From contig JAIUPN010000003.1 of NCBI GenBank assembly GCA_020160755.1, positions 282,366 through 346,365 of the forward strand: a DNA stretch of 64,000 bases, written 5' to 3'. This DNA comes from Pseudomonadota bacterium (GTDB lineage: Bacteria > Pseudomonadota > Alphaproteobacteria > Sphingomonadales > Sphingomonadaceae). Made by a program: the position numbers and the translations under genes. Position 1 is the first letter of the stretch; every line of letters begins with the position of its first letter. Below the pieces are notes generated by a model. That model was not told the DNA's origin. It searched no databases and worked only from the letters and a program-made list of their open reading frames with translations. Below are positions 37,790 through 47,789 of this stretch, piece after piece.

Positions 37790-40700
37790 TCACTGCGTGA
37801 CGCTGGCGATCGTCATCGGCGCGTTCGGCCACTGGCCGCGGATCGCGGGCGAATACATCGCCTCGACGCGCGTCGGCGGCAGGGTGAATTTGCCCGAGCC
37901 GTTCAATCGCACGACATATTCGACCGCGTGGGTGCCCGCGGGCATCCAGCCGAAATAGCCGCGCCAGCTGTCCTTGCCGCGTTCGACATAGCTTGGCTGT
38001 GCGCCTGACCCGCTCGCCTGCTCGGCGAGCATTTCGGACTGGCCGCCGAGGTTGCCGACGATCGTCGCGCCGGGGGCGATGGGGTCGTTGATGACGACCC
38101 ACGTCCGGCCGGCGGCCGCAACGACCTCGATCCGCACCTTGATCACGTCGCCGCGCGTCAGCCGGTCCTTGTTTGCCGCCTTGACGACGCTGACCGAGCG
38201 CTTGATCCGGTAACCCGCGTTGAGCGGTTCCTTCAATGGCACCGCCGCCTTGACGCTGACCGTCGCCCAGGGCGTGCCCGTGCCTTCGTGGCTCAGGCTC
38301 ATTGTCGCGGCATTGAGCGCGACGCGCAGCGGCGACGGCGCCTCGGCCGGAAGCGGCCAGCTTTGCGAGGCGGTGGCGCCCGCGAGGCTGACATTGGTCA
38401 CGCCCGTGATCGCGCTGGCCGGATAGAGTTCGGCGAAGCGGCGGACGGTGACCGCGCCCCACGCATTGGCGGGGGTGGTGTCCCAATGGCCCTTGCGCTG
38501 GCGCTGCGCGACGCCGACCATCAGCTTGCCCGCGTCATCCTCCCAACCCTTGCGGCCGAGGACGGCTTCCAATGCCTTGATCGCCATTTCGTCGCCGCTG
38601 GTCATCATCCACCAGGGCGCGCGGGCGTCGTCGACGAGGTCGAGGCGCGTGCCTTCATAGACGAGGCGCTTGCGCAGTTCGGCCTCGGCCGCAGTGCGCA
38701 GCGCGGGGGCGTTCCGCACGCCCGGCGTCTTTTCGAGCACGACGAGCCAGTCGGCGAGCGTGCCGGTCGCCATGTCGACCGGCGCGACGTCGATCGCGGC
38801 GACGAGGCTGGCGCTCGACGCATTGTTGCGTGCGAGGGCTGCCAGGGCCGCGATGCGGACGGGGCGGATATCCCACGGGCCATAGCCCTTGCGCGTCAGC
38901 CGCCCTTCGACGACCGCCTGCAGGGCTTTCACCATCTTCGCTTTCGACGCCTCGGGGATCGCGAAGCCGTTCGCCGCGGTCACGTTCATGACATAGGCGG
39001 TGAGCTCGATCGAACCCGTCATGCGTTCGTTCGGCCAGTAGCGCAGCAGCCCGTCGTCATCGAGATAGGTCGGCATCGCCCCTGCCAGCGCCTGCCAGCG
39101 GCCGACATCGCCGAGCGCGACCGCGCGCGACGTCTGCTGTTCGAAGCAGGTGTAGGGATAGGCGCTCATATAGTCGCGCACGCCCGTGAGCGGTGGCGCG
39201 AGCGTGCCCGCGAGCGCGACATCAACATAGCCGCCGGGAAGCGCGCCCGTGGGGATCGCGATCGGCAGCGTCGTCGCGGGGCCGACGCGGAACAGGCTGG
39301 CGGCCCAGGTTTCGACCGGCACCGCGGGTTCGACGACCTGTTCGAAGACGAGGCGGTCGCGCGCCTTGCCGCCCTTCGCCACCGCATCGACGGTCCACTC
39401 GATCGGACCCGTCTGTTCGGGGGCGGTCATCGACCAGCTGATCGGCACCGCGCCGCCCGCGGGGATGGTGACGGTGAGCGGCGGGGCGGTCGCGACGGCG
39501 GGCGACAGCGTCGGAGTCGCGGTGACCTCCATTGGCTGGTCGGTGCCGTTGCGCAGCGTGAAGCGCGCGTCATAGGTGTCGCCGCTACGCACCAGTTCGG
39601 GCATGCCGGCGAAGACCCCGAGATCCTGCACGGTGCGGACGGTCGTCTCGCCGGTACCGAAATATTGCGAGCCGTCGGTCGCGATCGCGACAAGGCGGAA
39701 GCCCGAGAGATTGTCGCTGAGCGGCACATCGACCATCGCGCGGCCCTTGGCGTCGAGCGGGACATTGCCCTTCCACAGCAGGACCGGACGGAAATCCTCG
39801 CGCGTCAGGCCCGAGAGATCCCCGCCGCCACCGCCGCCGGGTTCGAGCGCCTTGCGGCCGTAATGCCGCTTGCCGACGACCTGCATCTGCGCGGTCGAGG
39901 TGAGCACGTCGAGCGTCCGTTCGCCCATCATCGCATTGAGCACTTCCCAGCTTTCGTTGGGGGCGAGCTGGAGCAGAGCCTCGTCGACCGCGGCGAAGGC
40001 GACGTCGGCGTTTTTCGGCGCCTTGCCGTCGGGGGTCTTGACCTCGATCGCGACCTTGGCGGTTTCGCGGACCGAATATTTTGCCTTGTCGGCCTTCACC
40101 TTGACGCCGAGCTGATGGCCTTCCCAGCCGACCTTGATGCGCGCGATGCCCATGCGGTAGCTCGGCTTGGCAAGGTCGACCAAAGCGGTCGGCGGAGCGC
40201 CTTCGCTATTTTCGATCTTGAAGCCGACCGCGCGCTTCATCGTGCGGAACCAGCTTTCCTCGCCGGTCACGCGGCCGCGCACCGCCATCACCGACACATA
40301 GACGTCGGGCGCGTAGGTGGCGGGAAGCTTGACCTGCACGACGGGGTTGGTGCCCTTCAAGGAGACGACGAAGCTGGAGAGCACGCCTTCGCGTTCGACG
40401 GTGACGAGCGCGGTCGCTTCGCGGAACGGCATGCGGACCTGGAAGCGGGCGGTATCGCCCGCGGCGTAGCGCGGCTTTTCGGCGATGACGTCCATGCGGT
40501 CGCCATTGTCGCCGCCGAACCACCACTCATTGTCGCCTGCGAGCCAGACCGAGCGCACCGCGCGCGCTTCATTGCCGCCCTCATCCTGCGTCGTCGCGAC
40601 GACGGTGACCTCGCCCGAGATGCCCGGTGCCATCGCGCAGCTGGCGCGACCGAGCTTGTCGGTCGTCGCCGAGCAGGTCGCGCCCAACCGCGTCGTGCGC

Positions 40701-43630
40701 ATCTGGTTGTCATAGGCGTAGAAGCCGCCGATCAGGCGCCGGCGCGCGGTGATGATCTCGCGGTTGTAGAGCGCGACCTGCACGCGCTGGCCCGCAATCG
40801 GTTTGCCGTCGAGGTTCAGCGCGATGAAATTGAGGCGGAGGTCGTTGTCGCGCATCAGCCAGCCGTCGGTCTTCACCCCGAGGCGCACCGCTGACGGGTA
40901 AAGCGTGATGCGGCGGCTCGACGTCAGCGTCTCGCCATTGGCATCCTCATAGTCCATTTCGGCGGCCATCAGCGTCGGTTCGGTGATCGGCTGGTCGACG
41001 GTCACATTGGTCGTCACGGCGCCATTGGCGTCGAGTTTCAGCGGAACCGAGCGTGCGAGCGGCAGTTCGGCCGACGGTTCGTCGCCGCTGTCGTCGAGCT
41101 GGACGACGCCTTCCTTCACCGGCTGGCCGTCGAAATCCCAATCCTTATAATCTTCGGGCGGCGACCAGCTCGAGCGGAAATTGGTGCGCAGTTCGACCGG
41201 GATATTGGGCGCAGGGCCGCCCGAAAGATAGCCGACGAACAAGGACAGCGGCACCGCGGCGGGACGCACGAGCGCGGTTTTTGGCCCGGTGATCGTCGCC
41301 TTCATCGTCGGCAGGCGATATTCGTCGACCTTGACCGACTGGCCCGACCAGATCGTCTTGTCCTCGCCGTCCTTGTCCTTGGTGACGAAGACGAGTTCAT
41401 AATCGCCCATCGGCGCCGAGGCGGGGACGTTCCATGTCGTTTCGCCGCTGCCCGTCGCGGGAATCGCGAAGGGCATTTCGAATTCGGTGTCCGAACCGCG
41501 GTGGACGAGGCGCAGCTTGCCGGACAGCGCCTCGGGGACGCGGAAGCCCAAGCCGACGGGGCGGCGGAGCAGATGCTTCATATGCACCGTCTCGCCCGCC
41601 TTCACGAGCGCGCGGTCGAAGACGGTGTGAAGGATGTCGTTGCGCTCCGACCAGCCATAGGGAAGGTCGAAGTCATAGGGGCGGATGCCGCTGCCCCAAT
41701 CGGTCAGCGTGAAGCTGAAATCATCGCCTGAGCGGGCGCTGACCATCAACGCATGGCCTTCGCTGCTGGCCGGGTCCGCATCGTCGCGGCAGCTCGAATA
41801 GGTTTCGGGCTGCGGCAACCCGCCCGCGAAGGCGAGGCGCCCCGCTTTGTCGGCGGTGCCGCGCGCGAGCAGGCGTCCGGTGCAGCTGTCGGTGACGCGA
41901 ATTTCGGCGCCCGAAACGGGCAGGCCGCTATTGAGCGACGTCACCCATGCGAGCGAGCCTTCGCGGCCCCATTTGAAATGCACCGCCATATTGGTGACGA
42001 GCGCGGCGGTCGCGACATAGCGCGTCGATTTGCGGCCGAGAAGCGCCGCGCCGAGTTCGGGGCTGGCGATCTCGACGACGTGGAAGCCTTTTTCGGCGAG
42101 CGGGATTCCGACGACTTCGAATTCCTTCCCGCCCGCGGCGGGCGCGAGTTGCAGGTCGCGGCGTTCGCCGCCCGAAGGCGCGCCGTCGAACACCGATTTG
42201 GTGCCGGTGTAGTTGACGGTGACATCCTTGCCCGCGGCGTTCTTTTCCTCGCGATAGTCGGTGTCGTCGGCGTCGGCGACGCGCTTCAGCCAGCGCGCGA
42301 TCGCGCCATCGTCGTTGCCGACCTTGAGCGCGGTCGCGGGCATTTTGAGATTCGCCTGGACGAGCGAGCTTTCGACCCCGCGCACGGTGACGGGCAGTAC
42401 GCCGCCCTCGCCGGCTTCGATTATACCGAATTCGGCAGCGAATTTGACGAGCGGAGGGGCGCGGTCGATGTGGAATTTCAGCGGGAAATTCGACTGGTTC
42501 TGCAGCTTGCGGCCGCTCTGGTCGGTGACGTCGGCGGGAAGCACGAGCGTCGCGTCGACATTCTGCGGCAGCGGGCCGGTGAAGCGGACGCTGGTCAGCC
42601 AGGCGTCATTCTTGTCGTCGTCGTCGATCTTCGGCGTCAGTCTCTTGCCATCGGCGGTGTTGAGCGTCGCGGCGAGGATCGTTTCGCGCGCGACGGGGGA
42701 CGCGAAGCTGAGCGTCACATCCTTGATCGGGTTGCAGCCCGCCTGCGGATTGATGCGGCTGCACGACATTTTGGCGGTGAAAGCGGGGCGCACGTCATGA
42801 TCGAAGCGCTGGTCGCGCCCGGCGGCGCGGCCGGGGACGCCGGCTTGCGAAATGCGCGCGTCCCAGACGAGCGCCATTTCGCGCCCCGGGGGCAGCGGGC
42901 GGCGGCATTTGACGGGGACGATGCGGTCGAGCGCGGTTTCGCGGTCGGCGCCCGCGGCGGGGAAGCGCTGCGGCAGGCCGGCGTCATAGGTGAAGGACTG
43001 GCGCGACCAGTTGTTGTCGCCGAGCCCGGTCAATATCTGCGTCGCGGTTTCGCGCGGCAGGACGTCGACGGGGATTTTCTCGCCGATGCCGTCGACCGCG
43101 CAATAAGCGAAGCGGCCGACCGAGGCGCGGTCGGCGGCGACGTTGGTCGCGACGAGAAAGATCTGGTCCTCCTCGATCCCGTCGTAGATCCCGCCAGCGA
43201 GCACGGCGCGCGCCGAAGGGCCGCCGGTGTCGAGCGCGAAGCGGCTGTTACCCGCGACCGAGACGCCGCGCGCGGTCCTGAGTCCATCGCGCAGCTCGAC
43301 ATGACAGGCGAGCCCGCCGGGGAGCGGTTTGTCGAATTCGAGTACCCAGGTGCGCGTGTCGACCCAGCGGCCCGACGACGGGAGTTTGCAGTCGTTGGTC
43401 GCGGGCGCGGGGGCGCGGGGATCGCCGAGCGGGACCATGTCTTCGGAAAAACGCAGGGTGAAACGCGTGATCGTGCCGTCGCCGGTGCCCGAGCTGCCCG
43501 GCGTCGCGAGCGTCACCTGCGGCACCGTGTCGGCCGCGGTCGCCGCCATCGCGAGGGTCAGGGGCAGGATCAGCGCCAGTTTTGCCTTGCCGGCCAATGC
43601 CGTAGCCAGCGCGCGCCATCCCTTGCCCAT
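37790..43630 (-). CDS. Bacterial alpha-2-macroglobulin family protein (YfhM-like)
   Basis: The 1946-residue periplasmic protein starts at the ATG at 43630 (GGGGA seven bases upstream). It has a signal peptide (LILPLTLAMAATAA, no lipobox Cys, unlike E. coli YfhM). MG2-type domains lie in the middle (AGETVHMKHLLRRPVGLGF) and an A2M domain follows (LLWKGNVPLDAKGRAMVDVPLSDNL). The thioester motif is intact: YTCFEQQ with Cys near residue 1495 matches CxEQ. Such proteins trap foreign proteases and protect the envelope, working with PBP1C, whose gene follows after four bases. The C-terminal receptor-like domain is complete (GTHAVEYVVRLNGSGKF). Confidence 0.96.
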   Translation of the reverse strand: MGKGWRALATALAGKAKLALILPLTLAMAATAADTVPQVTLATPGSSGTGDGTITRFTLRFSEDMVPLGDPRAPAPATNDCKLPSSGRWVDTRTWVLEFDKPLPGGLACHVELRDGLRTARGVSVAGNSRFALDTGGPSARAVLAGGIYDGIEEDQIFLVATNVAADRASVGRFAYCAVDGIGEKIPVDVLPRETATQILTGLGDNNWSRQSFTYDAGLPQRFPAAGADRETALDRIVPVKCRRPLPPGREMALVWDARISQAGVPGRAAGRDQRFDHDVRPAFTAKMSCSRINPQAGCNPIKDVTLSFASPVARETILAATLNTADGKRLTPKIDDDDKNDAWLTSVRFTGPLPQNVDATLVLPADVTDQSGRKLQNQSNFPLKFHIDRAPPLVKFAAEFGIIEAGEGGVLPVTVRGVESSLVQANLKMPATALKVGNDDGAIARWLKRVADADDTDYREEKNAAGKDVTVNYTGTKSVFDGAPSGGERRDLQLAPAAGGKEFEVVGIPLAEKGFHVVEIASPELGAALLGRKSTRYVATAALVTNMAVHFKWGREGSLAWVTSLNSGLPVSGAEIRVTDSCTGRLLARGTADKAGRLAFAGGLPQPETYSSCRDDADPASSEGHALMVSARSGDDFSFTLTDWGSGIRPYDFDLPYGWSERNDILHTVFDRALVKAGETVHMKHLLRRPVGLGFRVPEALSGKLRLVHRGSDTEFEMPFAIPATGSGETTWNVPASAPMGDYELVFVTKDKDGEDKTIWSGQSVKVDEYRLPTMKATITGPKTALVRPAAVPLSLFVGYLSGGPAPNIPVELRTNFRSSWSPPEDYKDWDFDGQPVKEGVVQLDDSGDEPSAELPLARSVPLKLDANGAVTTNVTVDQPITEPTLMAAEMDYEDANGETLTSSRRITLYPSAVRLGVKTDGWLMRDNDLRLNFIALNLDGKPIAGQRVQVALYNREIITARRRLIGGFYAYDNQMRTTRLGATCSATTDKLGRASCAMAPGISGEVTVVATTQDEGGNEARAVRSVWLAGDNEWWFGGDNGDRMDVIAEKPRYAAGDTARFQVRMPFREATALVTVEREGVLSSFVVSLKGTNPVVQVKLPATYAPDVYVSVMAVRGRVTGEESWFRTMKRAVGFKIENSEGAPPTALVDLAKPSYRMGIARIKVGWEGHQLGVKVKADKAKYSVRETAKVAIEVKTPDGKAPKNADVAFAAVDEALLQLAPNESWEVLNAMMGERTLDVLTSTAQMQVVGKRHYGRKALEPGGGGGGDLSGLTREDFRPVLLWKGNVPLDAKGRAMVDVPLSDNLSGFRLVAIATDGSQYFGTGETTVRTVQDLGVFAGMPELVRSGDTYDARFTLRNGTDQPMEVTATPTLSPAVATAPPLTVTIPAGGAVPISWSMTAPEQTGPIEWTVDAVAKGGKARDRLVFEQVVEPAVPVETWAASLFRVGPATTLPIAIPTGALPGGYVDVALAGTLAPPLTGVRDYMSAYPYTCFEQQTSRAVALGDVGRWQALAGAMPTYLDDDGLLRYWPNERMTGSIELTAYVMNVTAANGFAIPEASKAKMVKALQAVVEGRLTRKGYGPWDIRPVRIAALAALARNNASSASLVAAIDVAPVDMATGTLADWLVVLEKTPGVRNAPALRTAAEAELRKRLVYEGTRLDLVDDARAPWWMMTSGDEMAIKALEAVLGRKGWEDDAGKLMVGVAQRQRKGHWDTTPANAWGAVTVRRFAELYPASAITGVTNVSLAGATASQSWPLPAEAPSPLRVALNAATMSLSHEGTGTPWATVSVKAAVPLKEPLNAGYRIKRSVSVVKAANKDRLTRGDVIKVRIEVVAAAGRTWVVINDPIAPGATIVGNLGGQSEMLAEQASGSGAQPSYVERGKDSWRGYFGWMPAGTHAVEYVVRLNGSGKFTLPPTRVEAMYSPAIRGQWPNAPMTIASVTQ

Positions 43631-43767
43631 CGTCAATTCCCCATTTTGGTCCGAACCGCTATCCTGCTGGAAACAGGGGACAGAGTCCACCCGTTGCCGC
43701 GCATTGCACACGGTTAGTCGCGGTTCGCGAAATCGCTGTGACGGCCGTCATAGACAGCGGCGAAAGG

Positions 43768-44145
43768 TCAGCGCGCGAGCATCGGTCCGAGCTTTTGTCC
43801 CGCGAAAATATGAACGTGGAGGTGCGGAACCTCCTGATGGCTGTCGAGGCCGACGTTCGCGAGCAGACGGTAACCGGGCGCGACGAGGCCCTGATCGCGC
43901 GCGACCTTGCCGACGGCGCGGACGAAGCCCGCGATTTCGGCGTCGCTGCCGCGTTCGGAAAAATCGTCCCAGCTGACATAGGGGCCCTTGGGAATCACGA
44001 GGATGTGCAACGGCGTCTGCGGATTGATGTCGTGGAACGCGAGCGCATACTCGTCCTCGTAAACGGTCTTCGACGGCAGTTCTCCGCGCAGGATGCGTGC
44101 GAAGATATTGCTGTCGTCATAGGGAAGCGTCGCGTCGATCGGCAT
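43768..44145 (-). CDS. HIT-family nucleotide hydrolase
   Basis: The 125-residue cytosolic protein has the complete histidine triad EVPHLHVHIFAG near the C-terminus and the family N-terminus NIFARILRGELPSKTVYED. Members hydrolyse AMP-lysine-like or nucleoside phosphoramidate bonds; physiological substrates in bacteria are unclear. The ATG at 44145 has AGGA upstream at eight bases. It follows hisE by 23 bases on the same strand, an arrangement often seen in sphingomonads. Confidence 0.93.
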   Translation of the reverse strand: MPIDATLPYDDSNIFARILRGELPSKTVYEDEYALAFHDINPQTPLHILVIPKGPYVSWDDFSERGSDAEIAGFVRAVGKVARDQGLVAPGYRLLANVGLDSHQEVPHLHVHIFAGQKLGPMLAR

Positions 44146-44168
44146 GGGAGAGGTCCTGTTCTTTCTGT

Positions 44169-44501
44169 CTATCGGGGGCGGCTGGCTTTTTCGGCGTGGC
44201 CCGAGGTGCCGTGGCGGCGGCCGAGTTCGGCGGCGATCATGTCCCACGAGAGGCCACGCTCGGCGAGCAGGATCGAGAGGTGGAAGATCAGGTCGGTAGC
44301 CTCGCCGGTCAGCGCGGCGTCGTCTTCGCTGACGGCGGCGATGACGGTTTCGATGGCCTCTTCGCCCAGCTTCTGCGCGATCTTCCGGCGGCCTTTGGCC
44401 GCGAGGCTCGCCACATAAGACGCTTCGCCTTCGCCCGCCGCGAGCCGGTCGTGGATGACGGCTTCAAGCTGCCCCAGCGCGTCGCCCATTGCCTTGCTCA
44501 T
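44169..44501 (-). CDS. hisE: Phosphoribosyl-ATP pyrophosphatase
   Basis: The 110-residue enzyme performs the second step of histidine synthesis, hydrolysing phosphoribosyl-ATP to phosphoribosyl-AMP. The MazG-like helical core is recognisable: KIAQKLGEEAIETVIAAV with metal-binding Glu residues, and GEATDLIFHLSILLAERGL. Length is normal. The rest of the his operon is not in this window. It is divergent from the second TonB receptor gene across 173 bases, and the HIT gene follows. Confidence 0.95.
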   Translation of the reverse strand: MSKAMGDALGQLEAVIHDRLAAGEGEASYVASLAAKGRRKIAQKLGEEAIETVIAAVSEDDAALTGEATDLIFHLSILLAERGLSWDMIAAELGRRHGTSGHAEKASRPR

Positions 44502-44674
44502 CGCTCGATCCTTTTACCCCAATTCTTTGCGAGCGTGCCTAGCCGCGACACGCCGTCGCGACAAGCGGGCGGCGGGGTTCGAAAAACTTACCGCAGCGTA
44601 AACCATATGGAAACGCACGCCGCCTAGATTCCGAGGCGCCGGGGGGCGAGACAACTTTAAATCGGACGAAGATT

Positions 44675-47600
44675 ATGAAAATGGACACCAACCCCTCGGT
44701 GTTTCTGGCGGCAACGGCCTCGGTGATTGCGCTGACGGCGAGCCCGGCGATGGCACAGGCGAACGACGAGATCGTCGTCACCGGATCGCGCATCGCGAAG
44801 AGCGAATTCACCAGCGCCGACCCGATCCAGGTCATCGACCCCGAAAATGCAAAATTGCAGGGACAGGTCCAGCTCGCCGATATCCTGCAGCAGGTCCCGG
44901 CGGCGCAGGGCTCGATCCAGATCACGTCGGCGATTTCGAACCGCTTCGTCGCGAATGGCGGCAACGACGTGCAGACGGTGTCGCTGCGCGGTCTCGGCGC
45001 CGAGCGGACCTTGGTGCTGATCAACGGCCGCCGCGCCGGCCCGGCAGGGATCCGCGGTTCGGTTGCGCCCTTCGACCTCAACGTCCTGCCCTTGTCGGTG
45101 GTGCGGCAGGTCGAGATACTCAAGACCGGTGCGTCATCCATCTATGGCTCGGATGCGGTCGCGGGCGTGGTCAACATCCTGACCCGCGACGATCTCGACG
45201 GATTCGAGGGGGGCGGCTTCTCTTCGATCACCGAGCATGGCGGCGGCGAGAGCTATGGCGCCGATGCGAGTTTCGGCAAAAGGTTCGACCGCGGTCATGT
45301 CTTTGCGACGGTCGACTATTTTCGCCAGCAGAATCTCGCGCGCCGTGACCGCGGTTTCCTCTTCTGCTCCGAAGAGTATCTCAAGCGCGAGGCTGACGGC
45401 AGCCGGGCCGACATCGTCGACTTCCGCACCGGACGCCCGGCGTGCAACAGCACGCAGGCCAATATGATCGTATTCAACGACTTTTCGGGGGTCGACCAGA
45501 ATGGCTTTCCGACCTTCGGTCCGGGGCTTATTGCGCCAGGTGGCCAGCCGATCTTTGCGGGCCAATATGGCGCCGAATTCGCGGGGGTCGGTATCCCGAT
45601 CAACGCCTATAATCCGATCGGCGTGTTCGGCCCCGCCAATTTCTTCGGGGTCAATTTCGACGGCCCGTCGACCGGCGCACTCAACCAGTTCGAGCCCGTC
45701 GAACAGGATATGGACGTGTTTTCGGGGGTCAGCCGGGTCAGCGCCTTTGTCGAGGGTGCCTATGACGTGACCGACGGCATCACGGCCTATGGCGAGTTCC
45801 TGTTCAGCAATCGCAAGTCGCACAACAATGGCGTCCAGCGGATCGAGCTCCAGCAGTTCACCGGCGCATCGATGCTGCCTTTCTTCCTCTGCGATCCGAC
45901 GGCGTATAATTGCAGCCCCAACGACATGGGCGATCCCTTCAATGCCGAGTTCGGCGGCAACCTCATCCTGCGCCCGCGCGTGCTGGTGAAATCCGAAAGC
46001 GAGGCCGACGTCGACTATTATCGCGGCGTCTTCGGGTTGCGCGGTGAGATCGGGGCGGGGTGGAAGTGGGACGTCCACGGCCAGCACAGCCGGTCGGATG
46101 CGCGCTATACACAGGATGTCATCTATCAGGACGCGATTGCCTCGCAGACCTTGCGCACGCGCTCGTGCGTCGGAACCACGACCGCGATCCGCGGGGTGCC
46201 GTGCATCGATATCGATTTCACCGATCCGCGCGTGCTGCGCGGCGATTTCACCCCGGCAGAGCGCGCCTTCCTGACAGGCCGCGAGGCCGGGCGCACGCTG
46301 TTCAAGCAGACCTCGGCCGAGGCGTTGCTGACGGGCAAATTGTTCGACCTGCCCGCGGGGGCGGTCGGAGTGGCGGTCGGCGCGAATATCCGCCGCGACG
46401 AAATCAACGACACGCCGGGCGAAGCGACGCTTGCGGGCAATGTCGCGAATTTCACGACCTCGGGCATCACCGCGGGGCGGACCGTGTCGAAGGAGCTTTT
46501 CGGCGAAATCGAGGTGCCGCTGCTCGAAGGCGTGCCGATGATCGAGCGGCTGACGCTGTCGGGCGCGGCGCGTTATACCCATGTCGAGGCGATGCGCCGC
46601 GACGGGGTAGCGGACAAGTTCAGCGACACGACGTGGAAGGTCGGCGCCGACTGGGCGGTGACCGACTGGCTGCGCTTCCGCGGCACCTGGGGCACCTCGT
46701 TCCGCGCGCCCGCGCTGTTCGAACTCTTCCTCGAAAACCAGACGGGCTTCCTTGGCCAGCAGGCGATCGATCCGTGCATCCAGACTGCGGCACGGCTCGC
46801 GGCGGGGGCGATCAGCCAGCGCGTCTTCGACAATTGCGCCGCCGACGGGATTTCTCCCAGTTTTGCTGGCGGGATCGGCCCCGCGACGATCGTATCGGGG
46901 GGCGGCATCGGCCAGCTCAAGCCCGAAACCTCGACCGCGAAGACGGTGTCCGTGATCCTGACCCCCGATTTGTCGGGTGCGCTGTGGGGCGGGCTCAAGA
47001 CACGCGTTGCGGTCGATTATTTCGATATCAAGGTGAAGGATGAAATCACCCTGCTCGGCGCGGGCAATATCCTGCGCGGCTGTTATGATTCGGACGTCGC
47101 CGGCGAGCCGCTGTGCGGGCTGTTCACGCGCACCGCGACGGGCCCCGACCGGCAGAGCGTCGCAAGCGTCACCGACCGCTATGTCAACATCAGCCGCCAG
47201 CGGAACCGCGGCGTCGATCTGTCGCTCGCGGTTGACCAGGATCTCGGCAATCTCGGCGCGCTCGCTTTCCGCGCGCAGATGACCTGGCAGATCGAAGACA
47301 AGGTCGCGCTGTTCCCCGGCACCGAGATCGACGACAATGGCAAGATCGGCAATCCGAAATGGGTCGGCGATTTCAACCTCGGCTGGATGAAGGACGGCTG
47401 GACGCTCTTCTACGGGCTCGATGTGACGGGCGCCGCGTCGAACATGAAGGATCTGCTTCGCGCGCAGGGCGGCGATGCGTGTCGCACCTCGGGCTTCCGA
47501 CCCGGCGGGCGTTTCTGCCCCGACGTCAGCGTGCCCGCGACCTTCTATCACTCGCTGTCGCTGAGCCGCGACGTCGCCGAACGGTTCCGCATCACCCTGG

Positions 47601-47749
47601 GCGTCGCGAACCTGTTCGACACGCCGCCGCCGCGTGTGTCGACCGTCGTTGCCGCGACGCCGCCGGTGATCGGCCAGGCACCGGCGTTCGGGACACAGTA
47701 TGACTATCTCGGCCGCCGTTTCTTCCTGAGCGTGCGCGGCAGCCTGTAA
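44675..47749 (+). CDS. TonB-dependent receptor
   Basis: The 1024-residue outer-membrane receptor has a signal peptide ending SPAMAQAN, the TonB-box-like DEIVVTGSRIAK and a plug domain (LADILQQVPAAQGS, VSLRGLGAERTLVLINGRRAG, SSIYGSDAVAGVVNILTRDD). The barrel ends YLGRRFFLSVRGSL. It is unrelated in codon bias to the first receptor: GC-rich ordinary codons, so probably less abundant. Several cysteine-bearing extracellular loops are present (FLFCSEEYL, FFLCDPTAYNC). The substrate is unknown. The ATG at 44675 has only a weak ribosome site, and no promoter is obvious in 44502-44674. Confidence 0.94.
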   Translation: MKMDTNPSVFLAATASVIALTASPAMAQANDEIVVTGSRIAKSEFTSADPIQVIDPENAKLQGQVQLADILQQVPAAQGSIQITSAISNRFVANGGNDVQTVSLRGLGAERTLVLINGRRAGPAGIRGSVAPFDLNVLPLSVVRQVEILKTGASSIYGSDAVAGVVNILTRDDLDGFEGGGFSSITEHGGGESYGADASFGKRFDRGHVFATVDYFRQQNLARRDRGFLFCSEEYLKREADGSRADIVDFRTGRPACNSTQANMIVFNDFSGVDQNGFPTFGPGLIAPGGQPIFAGQYGAEFAGVGIPINAYNPIGVFGPANFFGVNFDGPSTGALNQFEPVEQDMDVFSGVSRVSAFVEGAYDVTDGITAYGEFLFSNRKSHNNGVQRIELQQFTGASMLPFFLCDPTAYNCSPNDMGDPFNAEFGGNLILRPRVLVKSESEADVDYYRGVFGLRGEIGAGWKWDVHGQHSRSDARYTQDVIYQDAIASQTLRTRSCVGTTTAIRGVPCIDIDFTDPRVLRGDFTPAERAFLTGREAGRTLFKQTSAEALLTGKLFDLPAGAVGVAVGANIRRDEINDTPGEATLAGNVANFTTSGITAGRTVSKELFGEIEVPLLEGVPMIERLTLSGAARYTHVEAMRRDGVADKFSDTTWKVGADWAVTDWLRFRGTWGTSFRAPALFELFLENQTGFLGQQAIDPCIQTAARLAAGAISQRVFDNCAADGISPSFAGGIGPATIVSGGGIGQLKPETSTAKTVSVILTPDLSGALWGGLKTRVAVDYFDIKVKDEITLLGAGNILRGCYDSDVAGEPLCGLFTRTATGPDRQSVASVTDRYVNISRQRNRGVDLSLAVDQDLGNLGALAFRAQMTWQIEDKVALFPGTEIDDNGKIGNPKWVGDFNLGWMKDGWTLFYGLDVTGAASNMKDLLRAQGGDACRTSGFRPGGRFCPDVSVPATFYHSLSLSRDVAERFRITLGVANLFDTPPPRVSTVVAATPPVIGQAPAFGTQYDYLGRRFFLSVRGSL

Positions 47750-47761
47750 GCCTCTGGACAA

Positions 47762-47789
47762 GCCCGCGCTCCTCTGGTGAAGCGCGGGC
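47762..47789 (+). other. Hairpin ending at the ung start codon
   Basis: GCCCGCGCT (47762-47770) and AGCGCGGGC (47781-47789) are perfect inverted repeats around a ten-base loop. The right arm ends immediately before the ung ATG and there is no T-run. It may be part of a terminator of the receptor transcript, or a structure covering the ung ribosome site. Confidence 0.45.
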
